A stretch of DNA of 64,000 nt from Glaciimonas sp. CA11.2 (lineage in GTDB: Bacteria; Pseudomonadota; Gammaproteobacteria; Burkholderiales; Burkholderiaceae_D), in assembly GCF_034314045.1 (NCBI RefSeq), contig NZ_JAVIWL010000001.1, positions 1,860,001 through 1,924,000 on the forward strand, read 5' to 3'. The translations under genes and the position numbers were made by a program. This document shows positions 9,382 through 18,595 of the stretch, piece after piece (position 1 is the first letter of the stretch; each line of letters starts with the position of its first letter). The notes below the pieces were generated by a model. It saw only the letters and a program-made list of their open reading frames with translations, had not been told where the DNA came from and searched no databases.

Positions 9382-10743
9382 ATGTCTGATTCTGTGATTC
9401 GCTTCCCCGATGCGCCGCAACATCAAGTGCCGCACCATCGGGTGCCGGCCCTCTTTATCAGCGCGCCCGCTTCGCATCACGGCAAAACAACCGTGACCGC
9501 TGCGTTGGCGAGGTATCACACATTGCGTGGATTGCGGGTACGTGTGTTTAAGACTGGTCCGGATTTTCTCGATCCCATGTTGCTGGCGCTGGCGGCTGGC
9601 GGTGGTCATCCGGCGTATCAGCTTGATCTGTGGATGGCTGGGGAAGAAGCTTGCAGAAAGATGGTCTGGGATGCAGCGCAGGATGCTGACCTGATCTTGA
9701 TTGAGGGTGTGATGGGGCTGTTCGATGGTCAGCCTAGTAGCGCAGATTTAGCCGTTCTGCTGGGCGTTCCCATACTGGCGGTGATTGATGCTACCGGCAT
9801 GGCGCAGACCTTCGGTGCGGTGGCGTATGGTTTGGCACATTTTCGCAAGGATGTGCCGTTTGCTGGCGTGCTGGCTAATGCTGTTGCCAGTGCGCGGCAC
9901 GCAGAGATGTTGCAAGAAGGGTTGCGTCCGGATTTGAACATCCCGTATTTTGGCGCTTTGTTACGCGGAAAAGATTTCGCGTTGCCAGAGCGCCATCTGG
10001 GCTTGGTGCAAGCGGCAGAAGTGGTTGATCTGTATGCGCGGCTTGATCGGGCGGCGGAGGGGATCGGCAATACCAAATTGGCAGACTTGCCGCCGGCAGT
10101 TACATTTGAGCGATCCCAGGTCGATGATCTTTTACCGACTTTGACCACACCATTGTGTGGCGTACGAATAGGTATCGCGCAGGATGCTGCATTTTCTTTT
10201 CTCTATCCTGCCAATCTGGATTGCTTGCGCGAGATGGGCGCAACGTTACATTTTTTCTCACCACTATCCGATCACAGTCTGCCCGATGTTGATAGTCTGT
10301 ATTTTCCCGGTGGTTACCCAGAGCTTCATCTGCAATCGCTGCAAGACAACCCATCCATGAAGGCGGCCTTGAGAGAACATCACGCCAACGACAAACCGAT
10401 TTTCGCCGAATGCGGTGGCATGTTATATCTTCTCGAATCGTTGACCGATAAAGCAGGTAAGCGGGCCAACATGGTCGGTTTGCTGCGCGGTCACGCTATT
10501 ATGCAAGGGCGCTTGCAAGGGCTTGGTTATCAGTCTGCGGCAATGCCGGGCGGTGTTTTGCGTGCACACACTTTTCATCATTCGGTGATCGAGACGGAGA
10601 TGATCCCGATTGCGCGTGGTGAACGACTGCATAATACCTCTGCGGGAGAAAAGATATTTCAGCAAGGTCATCTCGTTGCCAGTTATTTACATTGTTATTT
10701 TCCGTCCAACCCTGTTGCGGCCGCGCAGCTATTTTTGCCATAA
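9382..10743 (+). CDS. cbiA: Cobyrinate a,c-diamide synthase (CbiA/CobB)
   Basis: A 453-aa glutamine-dependent amidase with two domains. The N-terminal ATP-binding domain has a P-loop-like SAPASHHGKTT (about residues 27-37) and KTGPDFLDP. The C-terminal class I glutaminase-like domain has FPGGYPE and the nucleophile Cys344 in FAECGGMLYL. It amidates the a and c side chains of the corrin ring. It lies directly after cobO, two bases from its stop, so co-translation is likely. Confidence 0.95.
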   Translation: MSDSVIRFPDAPQHQVPHHRVPALFISAPASHHGKTTVTAALARYHTLRGLRVRVFKTGPDFLDPMLLALAAGGGHPAYQLDLWMAGEEACRKMVWDAAQDADLILIEGVMGLFDGQPSSADLAVLLGVPILAVIDATGMAQTFGAVAYGLAHFRKDVPFAGVLANAVASARHAEMLQEGLRPDLNIPYFGALLRGKDFALPERHLGLVQAAEVVDLYARLDRAAEGIGNTKLADLPPAVTFERSQVDDLLPTLTTPLCGVRIGIAQDAAFSFLYPANLDCLREMGATLHFFSPLSDHSLPDVDSLYFPGGYPELHLQSLQDNPSMKAALREHHANDKPIFAECGGMLYLLESLTDKAGKRANMVGLLRGHAIMQGRLQGLGYQSAAMPGGVLRAHTFHHSVIETEMIPIARGERLHNTSAGEKIFQQGHLVASYLHCYFPSNPVAAAQLFLP

Positions 10744-10749
10744 ACAACG

Positions 10750-11436
10750 ATGAACCGATTTGATGATGCCGAGATAGCGGCGGTCTACAAGGCAATTGCA
10801 GAGCGCCGCGATATGCGCCACTTTCTGCCCGATCCGATTGATGCGGCCTTATTGGAGCGTGTGTTACAGGCTGCGCATATGGCGCCCAGTGTCGGTTTTA
10901 TGCAACCGTGGCGCTTTATCCGCATCACTGACGCGGCTTTGCGGCTAAAGATGCACGCCTTGGTGGATCAGGAACGCATCCATACCGCTCACGCTTTGGG
11001 TGAACGGGAAGATGCTTTTATGCGCCTCAAAGTTGAGGGAATACGCGACTGCGGCGAATTGCTGGTGGTGGCGTTAATGGATCGTCGGGACGCGCATATC
11101 TTTGGCCGCCGCACATTGCCTGAAATGGATCTGTGTTCGGTCTCGTGTGCGATCCAAAATATGTGGCTGGCGGCAAGGGCGGAAGGAATTGGGATGGGTT
11201 GGGTATCGTTATTTGATCCTGAGGCATTGCGCCAACTATTGCATATTCCTGCTGACGCCAAACCGCTGGCGATATTGTGTCTTGGTCATGTCGAGGCTTT
11301 TTATCCACGTCCGATGCTTGAACTGGAAGGTTGGGCCAAGCGTCAGCGGCTACATGACCTAGTGTCGGAAAATGCGTGGGTTGAGGCGCATCCCGTGGTG
11401 ACAGATCAACCATTGGAGGGAAAACACGATGCATGA
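10750..11436 (+). CDS. bluB: 5,6-dimethylbenzimidazole synthase BluB
   Basis: A 228-aa nitroreductase-fold protein with the BluB features ERRDMRHFLPDPI, AHMAPSVGFMQPWRFI and GWVSLFDP. BluB fragments reduced FMN with oxygen to give the lower ligand of vitamin B12. Its presence means the cell can make its own dimethylbenzimidazole in air, although the corrin ring genes here belong to the oxygen-independent route. The stop overlaps the start of the next gene by 8 nt. Confidence 0.94.
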   Translation: MNRFDDAEIAAVYKAIAERRDMRHFLPDPIDAALLERVLQAAHMAPSVGFMQPWRFIRITDAALRLKMHALVDQERIHTAHALGEREDAFMRLKVEGIRDCGELLVVALMDRRDAHIFGRRTLPEMDLCSVSCAIQNMWLAARAEGIGMGWVSLFDPEALRQLLHIPADAKPLAILCLGHVEAFYPRPMLELEGWAKRQRLHDLVSENAWVEAHPVVTDQPLEGKHDA

Positions 11437-12025
11437 CAAATCGGGCCGTTCCAAGGTCGTCCGAACGTTGGTGTTAGGTGGTGCACGCTCCGGCAAAAGT
11501 ACCTACGCCGAGCGGCTGGCCCAAGCAACGCAGCGTGAGGTGATTTATATTGCGACCGCTGCCGTCGAGGATAGTCATACCGATAGTGAAATGCAGGCGC
11601 GGATCGCACTGCATAAAGCCCAGCGTCCGGCGCAGTGGCACACGGTGGAACAGCCGCTGATGCTAGGCGCGGCGATTACCGAATGGAGTACGCCCGAGCG
11701 CGTTGTATTAATCGATTGTCTGACAGTGTGGTGTGCCAATTTATTGTTTTCCGAGGAAAAAAACTATCCTGATATTGGCAAAGTCATTCCACCCGAATTG
11801 TTCCATCAAGAGCGCGCCGCATTTTTACAGGCACTTGCCGATGCTAAAGGTGACGTGATTTTGGTTTCTAACGAAGTCGGAATGGGCATCGTGCCGCAGG
11901 GTGCGATATCACGCTGGTTTGTCGACGAGGCCGGTCGCCTCAATCAAGCCGTTGCTGCTGATTGTGAACGGGCGGTATTCATCGCCGCCGGTTTGCCGCT
12001 CATGTTAAAAGACACGGCATGTTGA
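11429..12025 (+). CDS. cobU: Adenosylcobinamide kinase / adenosylcobinamide-phosphate guanylyltransferase CobU/CobP
   Basis: A 198-aa bifunctional nucleotide-loop enzyme. It has Walker A GGARSGKST near the N-terminus, the RIALHKAQRP segment with the His guanylated in CobU, and IDCLTVWCANLL. It phosphorylates adenosylcobinamide and then transfers GMP. ATG 11429 has a GGAGGG eight bases before it. The stop overlaps the next gene's ATG. Confidence 0.95.
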   Translation: MHDKSGRSKVVRTLVLGGARSGKSTYAERLAQATQREVIYIATAAVEDSHTDSEMQARIALHKAQRPAQWHTVEQPLMLGAAITEWSTPERVVLIDCLTVWCANLLFSEEKNYPDIGKVIPPELFHQERAAFLQALADAKGDVILVSNEVGMGIVPQGAISRWFVDEAGRLNQAVAADCERAVFIAAGLPLMLKDTAC

Positions 12026-13005
12026 GCGGTCTATCATTGACTACGCTGGCAGTGTTGGCGATCGCTGGCGTTGCGCTGGACATGTTATTGGGCGAGACGC
12101 GGCGCTGGCATCCGCTGGTCGGCTTTGGACGGATTGCCACGCTGTTGGAACGCAAGCTGAATGCTTGTTCGCCTCACCATCCAGGTCAACATCCCGCCGC
12201 TGTCTGGTGTATTTTGCGTGGTGTGTTCGGCTGGACATTGGCGGTGTTGCCAATCATTCTGCTAACGATATGGGCATTGTCTATCCTGCCCGCTATGGTA
12301 GCGCTCATCGTTCACGCTGTCCTTCTTTATCTCTGTATTGGCTTGCGCAGTCTCCGGGATCATACGGTGCCGATTGCGCAAGCACTGAGCGCCGATGATC
12401 TGGTAACTGCGCGTCATCTGACGTCGCGGATTGTCAGTCGCGATACCGGTCAGGCGCAGCCTGTCGATCTATCCAAAGCGGCGGTAGAGTCGTTGCTGGA
12501 GAACGGTAATGATGCGGTTTTTGGTACGCTTTTCTGGTTTGTGGTTGCTGGCGGCCCCGGTGCCGTGTTGTTCCGGTTGGTGAACACACTGGACGCAATG
12601 TGGGGCTATCGTAACGCGCGATATAACTGGTTCGGCCGCTTTGCCGCACGGGTTGATGATCTCTTTAACTGGGTCCCGGCCAGACTTACCGCTTTGTCGT
12701 ATGCGGCGCTGGGCAAAACGCGTCTGGCATTCACATGCTGGCGGACGCAAGCGCCCGACTGGCCGAGTCCTAACGCTGGCCCTGTCATGTCGGCTGGTGC
12801 GGGTGCGCTGAGGCTGGCGCTTGGCGGCGCTGCGTCTTACGATGGGGTGATGGAAAGCCGACCGCCACTGGGCGCTGGCGTGGAACCCTGCGCGGAAGAT
12901 ATTCGCAGAGCATGGAAATTAGTATTGCGAACGACGATTTTGTGGCTGGTTCTGCTATCCATTGTGGCTGTTATTTTAATGTTGAGAACTGATCATGCGG
13001 TGTAA
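12019..13005 (+). CDS. cbiB: Adenosylcobinamide-phosphate synthase CbiB
   Basis: A 328-aa integral membrane protein of the CbiB/CobD family. It shows GVALDMLLGETRRWHPLVGFG at the N-terminus, ESLLENGNDAVFGTLFW, a NTLDAMWGYRNARY segment and the ARLTAL region, with four to five hydrophobic helices. It attaches the aminopropanol arm to adenosylcobyric acid at the membrane. It overlaps cobU by 7 nt. Confidence 0.94.
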   Translation: MLSGLSLTTLAVLAIAGVALDMLLGETRRWHPLVGFGRIATLLERKLNACSPHHPGQHPAAVWCILRGVFGWTLAVLPIILLTIWALSILPAMVALIVHAVLLYLCIGLRSLRDHTVPIAQALSADDLVTARHLTSRIVSRDTGQAQPVDLSKAAVESLLENGNDAVFGTLFWFVVAGGPGAVLFRLVNTLDAMWGYRNARYNWFGRFAARVDDLFNWVPARLTALSYAALGKTRLAFTCWRTQAPDWPSPNAGPVMSAGAGALRLALGGAASYDGVMESRPPLGAGVEPCAEDIRRAWKLVLRTTILWLVLLSIVAVILMLRTDHAV

Positions 13006-13007
13006 AT

Positions 13008-14012
13008 ATGCTTGAGCACGGGGGAGATATTCACGCGGCGATTGCCCACTTCGGACGCCCTCGGAGTGAGTGGCTGGACCTTTCCACAGGTATCAATCCG
13101 CATCACTATCCTGTACCGATGTTGGCATTGGATGCCTGGCATCGCTTGCCTGAAGCGGATTCCGGTCTGGCAATGGCGGCGGCGCACTATTATGGCGCCC
13201 CGGCGATGCTGCCGGTAGCCGGTACGCAAGCGGCGATCCAGGCGTTGCCATGTTTGCGCTCAACATCGCGGGTGGTGGTCGCAGCGCCGGCTTATGCGGA
13301 ACACGCCCATTGCTGGGCGCGGGCAGGCCATACAGTGCGCGAGGTTGTTTACGCAGAATTGGAAACGGTGGTCGCCGATTGCGATGTCATGGTCGTGTGT
13401 AATCCAAATAATCCGACTGGCGCAACGGTTGCCCCGCAGATATTGCTGGAGTGGGCCGCGCAGCTTGCGGCACGCGGTGGCTGGCTGATCGTGGATGAGG
13501 CGTTTGCTGATACGACGTCAGCACTCAGTGTGGCGGCATGGTCTGATCAACCGGGGTTGATCGTACTGCGTTCAGTGGGGAAATTTTTTGGGCTGGCCGG
13601 ATTGCGATTAGGTTTTGTAGCGGCAGAAAAAACGCTGCTGTCGACTTTGGCGGATCAGTTGGGACCGTGGTCAGTTAGTGGGCCAGCGCAGACGATTGGT
13701 GTTGCAGCGCTGTCCGACGCGCAATGGCAGCAGCACACGCGAGATCAATTGCGCAGTTATGGGCAACGTCTGCATGTGTTATTGGCGGCAAATAACATCG
13801 AAAGCAGCGGCAGCGCTTTGTATCAATGGTGGCCCGAACCGGCGGCACAAGCTTTCCATCAACATATGGCGATGCGGGGAATATGGGTGCGGCTATTTAC
13901 GCGTGGCGCTGGTGGAATCCGGCTTGGTTTGCCATCGGATGAAGCTGGATGGGAACGTTTGCAACAGGCATTGGTAGAGTGGAAAACCGACGAGAAGTCG
14001 CATCAAGTATGA
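13008..14012 (+). CDS. cobC: L-threonine-O-3-phosphate decarboxylase CobC (CobD-type)
   Basis: A 334-aa class I/II PLP aminotransferase-fold protein. It begins with [14 protein letters not shown] and [13 protein letters not shown], which are typical of threonine-phosphate decarboxylases in B12 operons. It continues with CNPNNPTGA, the IVDEAFADT aspartate segment and the PLP lysine in [16 protein letters not shown]. It makes aminopropanol phosphate for the nucleotide loop. It lies two bases after cbiB and overlaps cobQ by 4 nt (ATGA). Confidence 0.93.
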   Translation: MLEHGGDIHAAIAHFGRPRSEWLDLSTGINPHHYPVPMLALDAWHRLPEADSGLAMAAAHYYGAPAMLPVAGTQAAIQALPCLRSTSRVVVAAPAYAEHAHCWARAGHTVREVVYAELETVVADCDVMVVCNPNNPTGATVAPQILLEWAAQLAARGGWLIVDEAFADTTSALSVAAWSDQPGLIVLRSVGKFFGLAGLRLGFVAAEKTLLSTLADQLGPWSVSGPAQTIGVAALSDAQWQQHTRDQLRSYGQRLHVLLAANNIESSGSALYQWWPEPAAQAFHQHMAMRGIWVRLFTRGAGGIRLGLPSDEAGWERLQQALVEWKTDEKSHQV

Positions 14013-15499
14013 ATATAAAATGTGATAATAAAATGATCTTTCCCTATAAAACGCTGATGATTCAGGGAACAACCTCGGACGCTGGCAAGACCACTTTAGT
14101 AGCGGCTTTGTGCCGCTTACTGGCGCGTCGCGGGATAAAGGTAGTGCCTTTTAAACCGCAAAATATGGCGCTCAATAGCGCAGTCACCGTGGGTGGTGGA
14201 GAAATCGGACGCGGTCAGGCCTTGCAGGCGTTGGCGGCGGGACTGCCACCGCATACCGACATGAATCCGATTCTGTTAAAGCCATCCAGTGACATCGGCG
14301 CGCAGGTGATTGTGCATGGGCATGTGCGGGCCGACATGAACGCACGCGACTACCATCAATACAAAACCACGGCGATGACAGCGGTGCTGGAGTCGTATCA
14401 CCGTCTGGCAGCGCAATATGAGGCGATCATCGTGGAAGGCGCAGGAAGTCCCGCTGAGATCAATTTGCGGGCGCGGGATATCGCCAATATGGGCTTTGCC
14501 GAGGCGGTCGATTGTCCGGTCGTGCTGATTGCGGATATTGATCGTGGCGGCGTTTTTGCCCATATTGTAGGGACGCTGGATTGTCTGTCCGATAGCGAGC
14601 GTGCGCGTGTGGTGGGCTTTGTGATTAATCGTTTTCGGGGTGATATAAGTCTGTTGCAAGGCGGTTTGGATTGGCTTGAGGCGCGCACAGGAAAGCCAGT
14701 GCTGGCGGTGTTGCCGTATCTGCATGGCCTGACCCTGGACGCCGAAGATGCGATCCAATCGGAACAAAACGGGAAAGGCGCATTTCGCGTGATTGTGCCC
14801 TTGTTGCCACGCATCAGTAATCACACTGATTTTGACGCCCTACGTGCGCATCCTCAAGTTGATTTACGGTTCATTGCAGCGGGTCAGCCGCTTCCTCCCG
14901 CTGATCTGATTATTTTGCCGGGCAGCAAAAATACGCGTGGTGATCTGGCATGGCTGAGGGAGAATGGATGGCCAGAGGCATTGCAGAGACATTTGCGCTA
15001 CGGCGGCAAAGTGATCGGTATTTGCGGTGGCTTTCAGATGATGGGCAAAAGTGTGATGGATCGGCATGGCGTGGAAGGCACTGCTGGCGTGACGGACGGG
15101 CTCGGATTGCTGGAGATGGAGACCGAAATGACGCTCAACAAGCAATTGACGCAGGTTGCGGGCCGCTGTGCGTTTGCAGATGCCAAGGTAAGTGGATATG
15201 AAATACACATGGGTATTTCACATGGCGCAGCACTTTCCAGGCCTGCGTTTTTTATTGATGATTCAAATGAAGTCTCTGGACGGAGTGCGGCAGAAGGCGC
15301 TCGATCAGCCGATGACCAGATTCTTGGTACTTATTTACATGGGGTTTTCGACACGCCCGAGGCTTTGCGCGCTGTATTGGCTTGGGCTGGTTTGGGGGAC
15401 GCAGTGCCGCTCGACCTAATGGCGCTGCGAGAGGCAAGTATCGATCGTATCGCTGACGCAACACTCCCACTATTAAGGGCTTTGGAAAAATTGCGTTGA
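14009..15499 (+). CDS. cobQ: Cobyric acid synthase CobQ/CbiP
   Basis: A glutamine amidotransferase of about 496 aa. It has an N-terminal P-loop [43 protein letters not shown] and [14 protein letters not shown], then a C-terminal glutaminase domain with [10 protein letters not shown] and a His in YLHGVFD. It amidates the b, d, e and g side chains. ATG 14009 overlaps the cobC stop; an upstream ATG at 13949 would intrude 60 bases further and lacks support. ATG 14033 is another possible start. This is the last biosynthetic gene of the run. Confidence 0.94.
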   Translation: MNIKCDNKMIFPYKTLMIQGTTSDAGKTTLVAALCRLLARRGIKVVPFKPQNMALNSAVTVGGGEIGRGQALQALAAGLPPHTDMNPILLKPSSDIGAQVIVHGHVRADMNARDYHQYKTTAMTAVLESYHRLAAQYEAIIVEGAGSPAEINLRARDIANMGFAEAVDCPVVLIADIDRGGVFAHIVGTLDCLSDSERARVVGFVINRFRGDISLLQGGLDWLEARTGKPVLAVLPYLHGLTLDAEDAIQSEQNGKGAFRVIVPLLPRISNHTDFDALRAHPQVDLRFIAAGQPLPPADLIILPGSKNTRGDLAWLRENGWPEALQRHLRYGGKVIGICGGFQMMGKSVMDRHGVEGTAGVTDGLGLLEMETEMTLNKQLTQVAGRCAFADAKVSGYEIHMGISHGAALSRPAFFIDDSNEVSGRSAAEGARSADDQILGTYLHGVFDTPEALRAVLAWAGLGDAVPLDLMALREASIDRIADATLPLLRALEKLR

Positions 15500-15618
15500 T
15501 CTCCGCCAACTTGGGTTATCGTGCCGGTTCTATAGTGCAAATCCAGTTGTAGCGCGCATGTACCAGCTCTTTTGCTAAGAAAATTAAGCCACACCATCCA
15601 CTATCAAACAAAGTAACT

Positions 15619-16683
15619 ATGTTCACGATTTTCAAAACGGTACTCAGCAAGGTTGACCGACGCCTCCGCATAAAACTTTTTGGTATCTATGGATTCTTGC
15701 TGGTCTTCAATATTGTGGCATGGGGTTGGGCAATCATTGCCTTCCAGGGTCGCCCGGTTTTGCTTGGCAGCGCATTTCTTGCTTACAGTTTTGGCTTGCG
15801 TCACGCAGTCGATGCCGACCATATCGCTGCTATCGATAACGTCACACGAAAATTAATGCAGGAAGGGAAGCGTCCTGTTGCAGTTGGATTCTTTTTTTCA
15901 TTGGGACACTCGACAGTCGTGTTGCTGGCGTCGATAGCCATCGCAGCGACGGCGTCGGCGCTCACAGGAGAAATGGAAGAATTCAAAGTAATCGGTAGCA
16001 TCATCGGTACGTTGATATCGGCTTTTTTTCTGATCATTATCGGTATCATCAATCTGATGGTATTTCGGTCAATTTATAAAGTGTTTAAGCATCTCCGTAA
16101 CGGTGGCGAATATGTTGAAGAAGACATTAACCATCTACTTAATAACAGGGGTTTTCTGGCCAAAATTTTTCGGCCGATGTTTGCCATGATATCGCGTAGC
16201 TGGCATATGTATCCGCTCGGTTTTTTGTTTGGGTTGGGATTTGATACGGCGACAGAAATAGGTTTGTTGGGAATCGCAGCGACTCAGGCTTCGAACGGTA
16301 TCCCAATCTGGTCGATTTTGATTTTCCCGCTATTATTTGCCGCCGGAATGTCGTTGGTCGACACACTCGACAGCACGCTAATGCTAGGGATTTATGGCTG
16401 GGCTTTTGTAAAACCGATTCGAAAACTGTACTACAACATGACAATTACGTTGGTGTCGGTATTTGTTGCGCTGGCAATCGGTGGTATCGAAGTGCTGGGA
16501 TTGATCAGCGAAAAATTAGTTTTGGAGGGAAAATTCTGGAACTTCATTAATACCTTGACCGGAAATTTTGGCAGTCTGGGATACGCTATTATTGCCTTCT
16601 TCATATTTAGCTGGATGGCATCAATCGCCTTCTATCGGTGGCGTGGTTACGATAACCTTGCCCCGGAACAATCTTCACAATAA
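15619..16683 (+). CDS. NiCoT-family nickel/cobalt permease
   Basis: A 354-aa inner-membrane secondary transporter of the HoxN/NixA family. All four family signatures are visible: RHAVDADH at residues 61-68 (HX4DH), FFFSLGHSTVV, LGFDTATEIG and GMSLVDTLDSTLM. About eight transmembrane helices are predicted by eye. It lies 119 bases after cobQ on the same strand, which suggests cobalt supply to the B12 cluster, although NiCoT substrate preference cannot be read from sequence. No cobalamin riboswitch pattern was seen in the short gap before it. Confidence 0.93.
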   Translation: MFTIFKTVLSKVDRRLRIKLFGIYGFLLVFNIVAWGWAIIAFQGRPVLLGSAFLAYSFGLRHAVDADHIAAIDNVTRKLMQEGKRPVAVGFFFSLGHSTVVLLASIAIAATASALTGEMEEFKVIGSIIGTLISAFFLIIIGIINLMVFRSIYKVFKHLRNGGEYVEEDINHLLNNRGFLAKIFRPMFAMISRSWHMYPLGFLFGLGFDTATEIGLLGIAATQASNGIPIWSILIFPLLFAAGMSLVDTLDSTLMLGIYGWAFVKPIRKLYYNMTITLVSVFVALAIGGIEVLGLISEKLVLEGKFWNFINTLTGNFGSLGYAIIAFFIFSWMASIAFYRWRGYDNLAPEQSSQ

Positions 16684-16845
16684 ACCTCATCCGTATCAGG
16701 GCGATGCATCAGAACGCCATATAGAATAGCCGGCGATGACGATGATTCTTTGATCGTAATATCGTCGATCTCAGTCATTGACCGGTTTAGTACGACCGTT
16801 ATTGCTGTAGTTGATTTTTATTGAATGTTGTTGCCGAGGCTTTTT

Positions 16846-16871
16846 ACTTGATTTTATTACTTGATTTTATT
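16846..16871. repeat. Two perfect 13-bp tandem copies
   Basis: The unit acttgattttatt occurs twice head to tail, and a diverged third copy follows directly (gttgaattttat). Its function is not evident. Confidence 0.7.
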
Positions 16872-17262
16872 GTTGAATTTTATGGCTGAATTGAACCGGC
16901 ATAAAAATACCATTCCTGCGATGTAGTTACCAGGAAGTGCTTAGCGCAATCCATCTCCTCATTTTGGCTTATATCTTTAGTTTAGTCGGCATATTTAGCT
17001 AAGGATTGAAAGTCTGCGCATCCGCGGATATTTCCTTATCCGCATCAGCATCACTATCACTATCATCCGGCTTAATTTTCTTGTTTATGAAATATAAGTG
17101 ACCGGAGAAATGTCTTTCGATTTTCCACTTCTCCTCTATCTACTTAGCCGCCGCACAACAGACGATTAACTAAAAAATCTCGCCCTTTTTGTGCAATGGT
17201 ACCTGCACGTGCCTCAAGCGATGCATCAACGGAATACGTAAAAATAGTTCAACAATTTATGT

Positions 17263-17298
17263 CTTAGCGTAAGCGTGGGTGGCAATGCGCTTACTAAG
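17263..17298 (+). promoter_or_regulatory. Bulged inverted repeat upstream of the surface locus
   Basis: CTTA plus GTAAGCG (17269-17275) pairs with CGCTTAC (17288-17294) plus TAAG, with a two-base bulge and a 12-base loop. No T-run follows, so a terminator is unlikely. It lies 128 bases before the 191-aa gene and may be an operator or a leader hairpin. Confidence 0.35.
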
Positions 17299-17425
17299 AA
17301 AATTCTAAGTATTACAAGAATAATCTACATCAAGAATTAGGAATGTCTTAGTGAGAAAGAGAGTTCTCTTGTAGGTATACGAACTTTTTTTCTGGAAAAT
17401 AGACTTCTTTAAAAGGAAGCAAGCA

Positions 17426-18001
17426 ATGACAACTACCAAGACAGGCTTACGCGTCGCGGTCCTGCCTCTGTGGCTGGCCATTTTGATGACCACGGCACAT
17501 GCGCAACAGGCAGTGCCGGCGGCTCCCATCGCTCCAATGCCGACCGCTGCCACGGAAAAATCTCTCGTGCATGCGGTACTAAGTGCGCATAAAGTGCAGA
17601 CCAAGGACGGTAAAGAAATATTTTCCGACGATGCTCTTCATGCCCGTCCGGGTGACGTAATCGAATACCGCGTTTTATACCGTAATGCAGGCGTGCAGGC
17701 GGTCGGCGATGTGCAGGCAACGTTGCCACTTCCAGAAGGCGCTACATATCAGTCTGAAAGTGCGCGGCCGATCAGTTTCATGGCGCGTATTGAAGGTGTG
17801 CCGGAGTTTTCTGATGCGCCGATTAAACGCAATATTGTGGAAGCGGGTCGGACAAAAGAAATCATTGTTCCAACCTCTGAATACCGTGAACTGCGCTGGA
17901 ATCTTGGCGAATTAGCGGCAGGCCAAAGTAAAACAGTCAGTGCACGTATTGTTGTTCCCGGCGGCGCTATGTATGGCGTAAATAAGGTATCAACTCAGTA
18001 G
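17426..18001 (+). CDS. Exported DUF11-like protein (191 aa), function unknown
   Basis: An N-terminal signal peptide is clear: a short basic start, a hydrophobic core LPLWLAILMTT, then AHAQQ, so cleavage after AHA is likely. The rest holds one DUF11-type beta-sandwich repeat: PGDVIEYRVLYRNAG, then VQATLPLPEGATYQ, ending in a RWNLGELAAGQSKTVSARIVV segment. DUF11 repeats are found in surface and filament proteins, often as stacked Ig-like modules. A good AAGGA site lies eight bases before the ATG. It is the first gene of a four-gene set of exported repeat proteins and could be a subunit or cap, but that is an inference. Confidence 0.8.
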   Translation: MTTTKTGLRVAVLPLWLAILMTTAHAQQAVPAAPIAPMPTAATEKSLVHAVLSAHKVQTKDGKEIFSDDALHARPGDVIEYRVLYRNAGVQAVGDVQATLPLPEGATYQSESARPISFMARIEGVPEFSDAPIKRNIVEAGRTKEIIVPTSEYRELRWNLGELAAGQSKTVSARIVVPGGAMYGVNKVSTQ

Positions 18002-18595
18002 CGATAAGTCTGGTGATAGCGGACTGAATCGATGTTTAAGTAAAAAAAATCATATGTTTTTCTGTCGTTTTCTTTCTTATTATTAGATCAGTTCAAAAAT
18101 AACGCACTCAATACCTAATTTTCACGTTAAGAAATATTTCAATCAAGACGTAAAAAAATAGCAAGTGAAGAGTTTTTTCTACGTATTTTGAAATAAATCT
18201 GTCGAGAACATGCGCTACATCACTGAGAGTCTTAACGCTACGATTCGCTGAAAATTGCTGCGATATTAGCTGCGCATTATTCGATGTCAAAGCAACTCCT
18301 GGAAATAACGGCTTTCACTGCAGCGCGAAAGTTGCGGTTCGCTGTTGGATATGGTTGGCGGGCACAAACGCTCATTCTGACGCTCAATTCTGACATCGCA
18401 CGTCAGACCCTCAGAAGCGGGTTCAACCAACGTCAGTTAGGAATGTTGGGTAATAAAAATAGTAGAAATATCAATCGAAAAAAGTGGTACTGCCTTATCT
18501 ATCGTCGATCCATAGTGTGATCTGCGCAATTTTTTATTGATAGCTCAGTCAGTATGTTTGCTTTTTAGTTATTAAATAAACGAGGATTAACCAAA
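18002..18595 (+). other. Non-coding gap of 594 bases
   Basis: AT-rich, with no gene I can support; a 78-codon frame at 18284-18520 looks accidental. It separates the 191-aa and 878-aa genes, so the latter probably has its own promoter here. I see no clear terminator. Confidence 0.5.

Larger units (their letters stand above)
16684..17425 (+). other. Long AT-rich non-coding region before the surface-protein locus
   Basis: No credible gene is visible in these 742 bases. They contain a 13-base tandem repeat (acttgattttatt, 16846-16858 and 16859-16871) followed by a degenerate third copy, a GTCTTAG motif used twice (17261 and 17346), and a bulged hairpin at 17263-17298. The stretch just before 17426 has an AAGGA ribosome binding site. 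It probably carries the promoter and leader of the 191-aa gene. Confidence 0.5.

Noticed and set aside
15500..15618. Possible cobalamin riboswitch before the NiCoT gene
   Set aside because: The gap is too short and I could not find the B12-box-like core. If one exists for this cluster it should be upstream of the window.
18284..18520. A 78-codon frame in the gap between two surface genes
   Set aside because: There is no signal, domain or ribosome binding site; its composition looks like random non-coding DNA.
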